The notes under the pieces are model-generated. The model was not told where the DNA came from and made no database searches. It was given only the letters and a program-made list of their open reading frames with translations. A stretch of 64,000 nt of DNA. It comes from Sphingomonas sp. GTDB taxonomy: Bacteria; Pseudomonadota; Alphaproteobacteria; Sphingomonadales; Sphingomonadaceae. The translations under genes and the position numbers were made by a program. Shown piece after piece: positions 56,698-64,000 of this stretch. Positions within the stretch are counted from its first letter, which is position 1. The number at the start of each line of letters is the position of its first letter. The stretch lies in the NCBI RefSeq assembly GCF_019746015.1, contig NZ_JAIESM010000005.1:41933-105932 (forward strand), written 5' to 3'.

Positions 56698-59442
56698 ATG
56701 ATGTTGGCGATAGGCGAAAGCGGCGCGATGCCGCTTCCCTATCCCGCGCTGCACGCAAGCCATGCCGGCATCTGGCTGGCCAGCGACGACGGCGTGCGCC
56801 AGGTGTCGCGGGGGGAGGCGATTGCGCGCGCCGCCGACACGCCGATGATCCTGCTCAACGCGCCGCTGATCGCCGCGCGGCTGGGCCATGGCGAGCTGTC
56901 GGGGCTCGACCTGCTCGAACTGTTCGCCTTTCTCCACCCCGCGCGCTTCATGGTGCCAACGCCCAAGGGGCTGGCCGAGGCTGCCGGTCTGCCCCCGCCG
57001 GAGAGCGAGGCGGCTGTCGCGCCGCTGCTGCGCGCGGCGGCCGCCCGGCTGATCGCGCGCCTGAGCGGCGACTGGCCGGAGCGGGAGGGGGCCTGGACCG
57101 TGCTGCAATCGCTGGCCCGACTGCGCTGGCCTTGGGCCGCCGCCCTTGGCCCCCATATCGCCCGGCCTGACAGTGGCGAGGCGTTCCTGTTCGCGCGCCT
57201 GCCCGAATGGCAGGAGGGGGCACCGCGCCCGGCGCCGCGCCCGGTGGCGATCGCGCCCGAGGCCGCGCTTGACCGGCTGACCCGGCTGACCGGGGCGGGG
57301 GCAGAGGCGCGCGCCGGCCAGCGCGCCTATGCCGAAGCGGCGAGCGCCGCCTTTGCCCCGCGCGACCGGCGCGACGCGCCCAATATCGTGCTGGCGGAGG
57401 CCGGCACCGGCATCGGCAAGACGCTGGGCTATCTAGCCCCCGCCTCGCTCTGGGCGGAAAGCGCGGGCGGGGCGGTGTGGGTGTCCACCTTCACCAAGGC
57501 GCTGCAACGCCAGCTGGCGCATGAGACGGTGCGCCTGTTCCCCGATGCGCAGGTCCGCCGCGCCCGCGTCGTCACGCGCAAGGGGCGGGAAAATTACGCC
57601 TGCCTGCTCAATCTGGAGGATGCGCTGCAGGGCGGATTTCAGGGGCGCGCGGCGGTCTATGCCCAGCTGGTCGCGCGCTGGGCGGCCTATACCGCCGATG
57701 GCGACATGGTCGGCGGCGATCTGCCCGGCTGGCTGCCCACGCTGTTCCGGCGCGGCGGGGGCGGGGCGCTGACCGACCGGCGCGGCGAGTGCGTCTATGC
57801 CGGCTGCCCGCATTACCGCAAATGCTTCATCGAACGGGCGGTGCGCGCCAGCGCCGATGCCGACATCGTGATCGCCAACCATGCGCTGGTGCTGGTGAAT
57901 GCGGCGCGCGGGCGCGAACTGGCGACGCGGCCGGCGCATTACGTGTTCGACGAGGGGCATCATCTGTTCGATGCGGCCGACGCGGTGTTCGGCGTCGCGC
58001 TGACGGGGGCGGAAGCAATCGAGCTGAGGCGCTGGGTGCTGGGCCCCGAATCGCGCGCGCGCGGCCGCCGGCGGGGGCTGTCGGCGCGGCTGTCCGACGT
58101 GGCAAGCTATGACGCGGCGGGCGCGGCGGCGATTGCGGCGGCGGTCGCGGCGGCCCAGGCGCTGCCGGGCGAGGGCTGGCTCGCCCGGCTGGCGGAAGGC
58201 ACGCCGTTCGGCCCGGTCGAGGCGCTGCTCGCGGCGGTGCGGGGCCTGGTCTATGCCCGCGATCTGGGCAGCGAGGATGCGGGCTATGGCCTGGAGACCG
58301 AACTGGCCGAGCCTGATGCGGCGCTGGTCGAGGCAGCGGGGGGTGCTGCGCGTGCGCTTGCCGATCTGCACCGGCCGCTCGTGGCGCTATCGCGGCGGCT
58401 GGAAGCGGTGCTCGACGAGGCGCCCGACTGGCTGGACGGGCCGGCGCGCGCGCGGATCGACGGGGCGATCGCAGCGCTGGGCTGGCGCACCGAAACGGTT
58501 GCCGGCTGGCTGGCGCTGGTCGCGCGGGTGGGTGGCCCGGCCGACCCCGATTTCGTCGACTGGCTGGCGGTCGACCGGGTGGAGGGGCGCGATCTCGACG
58601 TCGGGCTCCACCGGCGCTGGCTCGATCCTGCCCGGCCACTTGCCGAGGTGGTGCTGAAACCGGCCCAGGGCGTGCTGGTCACCTCGGCGACGCTGCGCGC
58701 CGGCGGCGACTGGGCGGTGGCGGAGGCGCGGATCGGCGCCGCCGCGCTCGCCGCGCCGCCCATCCGGTTCGAGGCGGCCAGCCCCTTCGACTATGCCACC
58801 CGCGCCGAAGTGCTGATCGTGACCGACATCAAGCGCGGGGATACCGCCGCGCTCGCCAATGCCTATGCCCGGCTGATCGCGGCGGCGGGCGGCGGCACGC
58901 TGGGGCTGTTCACTGCCATCCGCCGGCTGCGCGCGGTACATGCGCGCATTGCCGACCGGCTGGCGCGCGACGGCCTGCCGCTCTACGCGCAGCATGTCGA
59001 CCCGATCGACACCGGCACGCTGGTCGACATGTTTCGCGACGCCCCAAATGCCTCGCTGCTCGGCACCGATGCGCTGCGCGACGGGGTGGATGTGCCCGGC
59101 CATTCGCTGCGGCTGGTGGTGCTGGAAGGGGTGCCCTGGGCGAAGCCCGGCGTGCTCCACGCCGCGCGGCGGCTGGCGGGCGGCGGCAGCGCCTATGACG
59201 ACCGCATCGTGCGCGCGCGGCTGGCACAGGCGTTCGGCCGGCTGATTCGCCGCGCCGATGACCGGGGCGTGTTCGTGCTGCTCTCGGCCGCAGTGCCCAG
59301 CCGTCTGCTCGGCGCCTTTCCCGCCGGGGTGCCGGTGGCGCGCGTGACGCTGGACGAGGCGGTGGCCCGGCTTGCCAAACGGCTTTTCACCACGCCCGCG
59401 CTGGGGCATGAGGAAGCGGGCCAAGCGAGCGACCGGCAATGA
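56698..59442 (+). CDS. DinG-like ATP-dependent DNA helicase
   Basis: 914 aa; EAGTGIGKTLGYLAPA (Walker A), DEGHH, CVYAGCPHYRKC Fe-S cysteines, C-terminal QAFGRLIRRADDRG. Confidence 0.93.
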   Translation: MMLAIGESGAMPLPYPALHASHAGIWLASDDGVRQVSRGEAIARAADTPMILLNAPLIAARLGHGELSGLDLLELFAFLHPARFMVPTPKGLAEAAGLPPPESEAAVAPLLRAAAARLIARLSGDWPEREGAWTVLQSLARLRWPWAAALGPHIARPDSGEAFLFARLPEWQEGAPRPAPRPVAIAPEAALDRLTRLTGAGAEARAGQRAYAEAASAAFAPRDRRDAPNIVLAEAGTGIGKTLGYLAPASLWAESAGGAVWVSTFTKALQRQLAHETVRLFPDAQVRRARVVTRKGRENYACLLNLEDALQGGFQGRAAVYAQLVARWAAYTADGDMVGGDLPGWLPTLFRRGGGGALTDRRGECVYAGCPHYRKCFIERAVRASADADIVIANHALVLVNAARGRELATRPAHYVFDEGHHLFDAADAVFGVALTGAEAIELRRWVLGPESRARGRRRGLSARLSDVASYDAAGAAAIAAAVAAAQALPGEGWLARLAEGTPFGPVEALLAAVRGLVYARDLGSEDAGYGLETELAEPDAALVEAAGGAARALADLHRPLVALSRRLEAVLDEAPDWLDGPARARIDGAIAALGWRTETVAGWLALVARVGGPADPDFVDWLAVDRVEGRDLDVGLHRRWLDPARPLAEVVLKPAQGVLVTSATLRAGGDWAVAEARIGAAALAAPPIRFEAASPFDYATRAEVLIVTDIKRGDTAALANAYARLIAAAGGGTLGLFTAIRRLRAVHARIADRLARDGLPLYAQHVDPIDTGTLVDMFRDAPNASLLGTDALRDGVDVPGHSLRLVVLEGVPWAKPGVLHAARRLAGGGSAYDDRIVRARLAQAFGRLIRRADDRGVFVLLSAAVPSRLLGAFPAGVPVARVTLDEAVARLAKRLFTTPALGHEEAGQASDRQ

Positions 59443-59981
59443 AACATCTGTTCCTTCTGCGCCATGCCAAGTCGGGCTGGGACGATCCCCAGGCGCGCGA
59501 TTTCGACCGGCGGCTGAACGCGCGCGGCACCCGCGGCGCGGTGACGATGGGGCGCTATCTGAAGGCCGAACGGCTGCGCTTCGACCATGTGCTGGCGTCA
59601 GACGCGGCGCGGGTGACGGAGACGATCACCGGCGTCGAGCAGGGCTATGGCGCCCCGCTCCATGCGGTGTGGGAGCGGCGCATCTATCTCGCCTCTGCCA
59701 GTGCGCTCATCGATCTGGTCAATGCGCTGCCGGACAGCGCCGGGTCGGCGCTGATGGTGGGGCATAATCCGGGGCTGGAGGATCTGGTGCTCCAGCTGGT
59801 GCCGGACGATGCAGCGGATGCGGCGCGCGCGGCGGTCTATGACAAATTCCCCACCGCCGCACTCGCCGAAATCACCTTCGACATCGATCGCTGGGATCAG
59901 GTGGCGCGCGGCACCGGGCGGCTCGCCCGCTTCATCCGCCCGCGCGACCTGGACCCCGCGCTGGGGCCGGACGCGGATTAG
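59439..59981 (+). CDS. SixA-like histidine phosphatase
   Basis: 180 aa; MKHLFLLRHAKSGWDDPQARDFDRRLNARG. Confidence 0.93.
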   Translation: MKHLFLLRHAKSGWDDPQARDFDRRLNARGTRGAVTMGRYLKAERLRFDHVLASDAARVTETITGVEQGYGAPLHAVWERRIYLASASALIDLVNALPDSAGSALMVGHNPGLEDLVLQLVPDDAADAARAAVYDKFPTAALAEITFDIDRWDQVARGTGRLARFIRPRDLDPALGPDAD

Positions 59982-59999
59982 GGGTGCTGGCGACCGGCG

Positions 60000-61232
60000 C
60001 TAGCCCGGCATGCGCAGCTTGGTTTCGGCCACCGCCATATAGTCGCGGGTGATGGGCAGGGTGTTGCGGTTGCGCGCATATTGCAGCTGGTAGTTGACCA
60101 GCCCGCCATAACGGAACGCGCACAGCGCGCCTGCCAGATAGAATTGCCACATCCGAAAGAAGCGCTCGTCATACAGCGCGACAATCGCATCGCGCGCGGC
60201 GGTGGTGCGGTCGTACCAGTGCTGCAGCGTATGCGCATAATGCAGCCGCAGCACCTCGACATCGGTCAGGAACATGCGCAGTCCTTCCGATCCGCGCACG
60301 ATTTCTGAAAGCGCCGGATTATAGCCGCCGGGGAAGATGTATTTGACCGTCCATTTGTCGGTCACCCCCGGCGGGCCGGCGCGGCCGATGGTGTGGAGCA
60401 GCATCACGCCATCGGGGGTCAGCAGATCGTGGCACTGGCGAAAGAAGCTGCGGTAATTGGCGGGTCCGACATGCTCGAACATGCCGACCGAGACGATCCG
60501 GTCGAAACTGCCGGTGACGTGGCGGTAATCGATCAGCTCGAAGCGCACCTTGTCGGCGACGCCGGCGGCCTCGGCGCGCGCGCGCGCCACTTTCAGCTGT
60601 TCCTCCGACAGCGTTACGCCCAGCACCTCGGCGCCGGTCCTGCGGTGGAGATAGAGCGCCATGCCGCCCCAGCCACAGCCAATGTCGAGCACGCGCATGC
60701 CCGGCGCCAGTGCAAGCTTGGCGGCGATATGTGCCAGCTTGTCCTGCTGCGCCTGATCGAGCTGGGTGGCGGGATCGGCGAAATAGGCGCAGCTATATTG
60801 CCGGTCGGCATCGAGGAACAGGTCATAGAGCCGGTCCGACAGGTCGTAATGATGGGCGACGTTGCGCTTGGCCGCGCGCGCCATGTTGATGCGGCCGACG
60901 CGGTGCGTCACCGCTTCCAGCGCGCGGGTCGCCGGGTTGGCGCGCAGCCGGTTCGCGCCCTCCTCCCACCGGTCATTGGCGGTCAGCAGCGTGACGAGGT
61001 CGAGCACATCGCCCCCCTCCAGCACCAGCCGGCCGTTCATATAGGCCTCGCCCGCGCCCAGCGCCGGATCGCGCAGAATGGCGCCCACCGCGCCTGCATC
61101 GGTGAAGCGGATCGTTACATCGGGAAAGGCCGGGTCGGGCGTGCCGAACATCGCCCGTCGGCCGTCATGGTGAAGGACGGTCAACCGGCCACGCTTCACG
61201 GCGCGGGCAAGGAACAGGTCGAGCAACGCCAT
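60000..61232 (-). CDS. cfa: Cyclopropane-fatty-acyl-phospholipid synthase family methyltransferase
   Basis: 410 aa; HHYDLSDRLYDLFLDADRQYSCAYF, LDIGCGWGGMALYLHRRTGAEVLGVTLSEEQL. Confidence 0.92.
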   Translation of the reverse strand: MALLDLFLARAVKRGRLTVLHHDGRRAMFGTPDPAFPDVTIRFTDAGAVGAILRDPALGAGEAYMNGRLVLEGGDVLDLVTLLTANDRWEEGANRLRANPATRALEAVTHRVGRINMARAAKRNVAHHYDLSDRLYDLFLDADRQYSCAYFADPATQLDQAQQDKLAHIAAKLALAPGMRVLDIGCGWGGMALYLHRRTGAEVLGVTLSEEQLKVARARAEAAGVADKVRFELIDYRHVTGSFDRIVSVGMFEHVGPANYRSFFRQCHDLLTPDGVMLLHTIGRAGPPGVTDKWTVKYIFPGGYNPALSEIVRGSEGLRMFLTDVEVLRLHYAHTLQHWYDRTTAARDAIVALYDERFFRMWQFYLAGALCAFRYGGLVNYQLQYARNRNTLPITRDYMAVAETKLRMPG

Positions 61233-61261
61233 ACGCTATGTCTTGATACGCTATGCTATAC

Positions 61262-62029
61262 TTACAACCCGGCGTACCAGTCATAGTCAACATTGTCTTC
61301 CCAATAGCCACCCTGGCCGCCCTGGATATGGGCAAAGGACGACACCGCTTCCATCCGCATAACATATTTGGCCTGTTTATAGCCCAGATGCCGTTCGGCA
61401 CGCAGGCGCAGCGGGGCGCCGTGCGGCACGGTCACGTTCTTGCCGTTCATCGCCCAGGCCAGAATGGTCTGGGGGTGGAACGCATCGAACATGTCGATCG
61501 ATTCATAATAGGGATTGACGGCGCCGTGATAATGATCGGCGCAGTGGAAGACGATGTAGCGCGCGGTCGAGCGGACATCAGCGAGCTTCAACAGCGCGCC
61601 CACGGTCGGCCCGTGCCACTTGCCGATCGCGGTCCACCCCTCCACACAGTCATGCTTGGTGATCTGGGTGCGCGCGGGCATCGACCTGATCTGCGCGAGC
61701 GACAGCGATTGCGGCCGGTTGACCAGCCCGTCGATCACCAGGCGGAAGCTGGCGAAATTTTCCGCCACCCAGCCATTATATTGCTCGCCGCCGGGATTGA
61801 GCGTGCCATTCGCCCGGAACACCGGCGACATCTGATCGGCGCGATATTCGGGCGCGAGACTCGCCCGGTCGGTCAGCGCCTGCTGCAGCGAGCGGTGGAT
61901 CTTGTCCTCGCTGTACAAAATGCCGCGGAAGGTGTCGTTCTGGACCAGCCGGTCGCAGCCCGACAGCAACAGCCCGGCGCCGGCCGAGGCGCCCGTCACC
62001 AGCGCGCGGCGGGTGATGATCGTCGTCAT
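61262..62029 (-). CDS. Molybdopterin-dependent oxidoreductase (sulfite oxidase/YedY fold), probable Tat lipoprotein
   Basis: TRRALVTGASAGAGLLLSGC (twin-Arg plus lipobox), HDCVEGWTAIGKWHGPTVGALL Moco-Cys region. Confidence 0.85.
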   Translation of the reverse strand: MTTIITRRALVTGASAGAGLLLSGCDRLVQNDTFRGILYSEDKIHRSLQQALTDRASLAPEYRADQMSPVFRANGTLNPGGEQYNGWVAENFASFRLVIDGLVNRPQSLSLAQIRSMPARTQITKHDCVEGWTAIGKWHGPTVGALLKLADVRSTARYIVFHCADHYHGAVNPYYESIDMFDAFHPQTILAWAMNGKNVTVPHGAPLRLRAERHLGYKQAKYVMRMEAVSSFAHIQGGQGGYWEDNVDYDWYAGL

Positions 62030-62802
62030 GCCTCGCTCTCCTCATGCCCATGGTCCGGCACCCGCCAATAGCCGGTGATCATCGATCCCACCTCGCGCAC
62101 CGGCCCCGCCAGGATGACCAGCGCCAGATGGACGACGACAAAGCCGATGATGCCGCACATCGCCAGGAAATGGATCGACCGTGCGGAGGCGCGCCCGCCG
62201 AACAGCTCCAATATCCACGGCCAGGCCGCGTTGATGCCCGGCGACATGCCAAGCCCGGTCAGGATGATGACGGGCAGCAGCACGAACAGGGTGAAGGCAT
62301 AGGCGATCTTCTGCAGCACGTTGAACGCGGTGGGGTTGGCGGGATCGTGGAAGCGCAGCGCCAGATGCTCCTTGATATCGTGCCACAGATGCCCGGGCGC
62401 GATCTCGTGCGTGCGGATCGTCAGCTGCTTCTGGAAATGCCGGTTGAGCAGGCTGGCGATCATGAAGGCGAGCAGCCCGAAGCCCAGCACCAGCGCGAAG
62501 AACAGGTGCCAGCGCCGCGACAGCGAGAGATTGTAGCTGCCCGGAATGGTCATCCAGCTCGGCCAGTGCGGCAGTTCGAGCCAGGGCACGTCCGGCTGCG
62601 CGCCGTGCACGCCCCAATAAAGGTGCGGATGGGCGTTGAGAATGCCCAGCCCCGAGCCGATCATGATGAAGATGGTGAACGCATTCACCCAGTGCCACAG
62701 CCGGGTGGAAAGCGCATGTTTGTAGAGCCGGCGCGGCGGCGCGGGCGGCGCCTCCACGGGCGCCGCAGCTTGGTGGTCGGCAGGTTCAGCAGCGCTAGCC
62801 AT
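62026..62802 (-). CDS. Cytochrome b561-type membrane subunit
   Basis: 258 aa; LSTRLWHWVNAFTIFIMIGSGLGIL; multi-TM with conserved His; overlaps the Moco enzyme gene by 4 bp. Confidence 0.88.
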   Translation of the reverse strand: MASAAEPADHQAAAPVEAPPAPPRRLYKHALSTRLWHWVNAFTIFIMIGSGLGILNAHPHLYWGVHGAQPDVPWLELPHWPSWMTIPGSYNLSLSRRWHLFFALVLGFGLLAFMIASLLNRHFQKQLTIRTHEIAPGHLWHDIKEHLALRFHDPANPTAFNVLQKIAYAFTLFVLLPVIILTGLGMSPGINAAWPWILELFGGRASARSIHFLAMCGIIGFVVVHLALVILAGPVREVGSMITGYWRVPDHGHEESEA

Positions 62803-62923
62803 CGATCGTCACCCTGTTCTGCGGGGCCGTCTCGCCCTGTTGACAGTTCAACATGACAATACGGTGTTGCTCGCGCAACGGTTACATCGGGTGTACGGCA
62901 AGGATTGAAAAAAACGCCGGTAT

Positions 62924-63691
62924 TCAGAAATAGGCGCGCCAGAAGAACACCGCCGTCGTCGCGGCGGTCAGCGCCAGCGTCCAGGCGCGCACGGCGGCCG
63001 GGGGCAGATGGTTTCCCAGCTTCGCGCCCGCCCATCCGCCCACCACCGCACCCGCCAGCATCGGCAGGCACGCCCCCCAGCGCACCATGCCATAGCCGAT
63101 GAACACGATCGCGGCCGCGGTATTGGCAATCGCCAGCATCAGCGTGCGCGGCGCCATCAGCCGGTGCGGCGGCACCCCGGCGAGCAGGCCGTAAGCGGCC
63201 GTCGTCATGATGCCCACGCCGCCGCCGAAATAGCCGCCGTAAAGGCCGAGCAGCGCCTGCGTCGCGATCAGCGCGGGCGCGCCGATCTGCACGCGCGCGC
63301 GCAACCAGTCCGCCGCGCGCCGGCCGAGCGCGATCGCGGCAAAGGCGATCAGCAGCAGCCAGGGAATGATCAGGTCGAAGGTGCGGGTGGGCGTGAGCAC
63401 CAGCAGCACGCTGCCCGCCAGCCCGCCGGCAAAGGTGATCGCGCCCAGCATCCGCACCGACACGCCGCCCAGCGGCGCCAGCCCCCGCCGGAAGCCCCAG
63501 GCGGCCGACAAGGCGCCCGGCTGCAGCGCCACATTGCTGGTCGCGTTGGCAATCGGCCCGGGCAGACCAAGCGCGATCAGCGCCGGCATCGTCGCAAAGG
63601 TGCCGCCCCCGGCCAGCGCATTCATCGCCCCGCCCAGCAGGCCGGCGGCGAGCGGCAGGGCAAATGTCAGCCACTGCGTCATCGAGACCAT
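62924..63691 (-). CDS. TauE/SafE family membrane permease
   Basis: 255 aa; GLLGGAMNALAGGGTFATMPALIALGLPGPIANATSNVAL. Confidence 0.93.
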   Translation of the reverse strand: MVSMTQWLTFALPLAAGLLGGAMNALAGGGTFATMPALIALGLPGPIANATSNVALQPGALSAAWGFRRGLAPLGGVSVRMLGAITFAGGLAGSVLLVLTPTRTFDLIIPWLLLIAFAAIALGRRAADWLRARVQIGAPALIATQALLGLYGGYFGGGVGIMTTAAYGLLAGVPPHRLMAPRTLMLAIANTAAAIVFIGYGMVRWGACLPMLAGAVVGGWAGAKLGNHLPPAAVRAWTLALTAATTAVFFWRAYF

Positions 63692-63728
63692 TCCTGCAGG
63701 CTGGCGCGGTGGTGCCGGGCAGCCGCCA

Positions 63729-63925
63729 CTACCCCAAGGCGGCCTGCTTTTCCTCGGCCAGGCGGTCCAGCTCGGCGCGGGTCTTTTTCTCGCTGGCGGT
63801 TTTCAGCTGGCCGCACGCCGCGTCGATGTCGCGGCCGCGGGGCGTGCGGGTGGGGGCGGAAATGCCCGCTTCGAACACGATGTTCGAAAACGCCCTGATC
63901 CGCTCCGGCGTTGAACATTCGTAAG
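63729..63925 (-). pseudogene. rlmN: 3' fragment of rlmN (23S rRNA A2503 methyltransferase), truncated at its 5' side by an IS terminus
   Basis: [65 protein letters not shown] matches the RlmN C-terminus; homology stops at 63925/63926. Confidence 0.8.
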
Positions 63926-64000
63926 GGCTCTGTTGCAAACATTGGTGACGGCCGGGCAGCGTCACCCCGTCTGGGGATCAGGCAGCATTGGCAAAATGCT
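63926..64000. mobile_element. Terminus of an IS6-family-like (IS6100/IS26-type) insertion sequence, continuing off the window
   Basis: GGCTCTGTTGCAAA at 63926-63939 is the characteristic IS6-family terminal inverted repeat. Confidence 0.75.

Overview
GC-rich alphaproteobacterial chromosome segment, most likely from a sphingomonad (inferred from gene content and protein character only). About 1-25.9 kb is a large flagellar locus: fliI(partial)-fliH-fliG-fliF-fliE-sigma54 activator (minus strand), two tandem flagellins (plus), fliA-flhA-lytic transglycosylase, flgN-flgM, flgA plus a divergent MotA/MotB-like pair (minus), flgBCDEFGHIJKL, then motA-motB (plus). About 26-64 kb is mostly housekeeping and accessory genes: a C-type sulfatase with its formylglycine-generating enzyme, a P450, a rib gene cluster with a probably degenerate RibA half, gltX, prs, crtZ, sucC, a chlorite-dismutase-like protein, etfBA, PepSY, dipeptidase, an HDAC-like deacetylase, nhaA, class I lysK, an ArsR/SRPBCC pair, a DinG-like helicase, cfa, a Moco oxidoreductase with cytochrome b, and tauE. 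The right edge is an rlmN fragment cut by an IS6-family-like terminal inverted repeat. The most interesting non-coding signals are: (1) a dispersed, covarying intergenic palindrome family (six full copies plus fragments), nearly all 8-33 bp after stop codons; (2) a shared motif TNAA-N15-GTCGTT upstream of both flagellins, flgM and motA, read as the local FliA (sigma28) promoter; (3) two near-perfect sigma54 promoters upstream of flgB and of the transglycosylase-flhA-fliA operon. No tRNA, rRNA or CRISPR array was recognised. All product calls come from reading motifs and recalled family knowledge; no database search was run.
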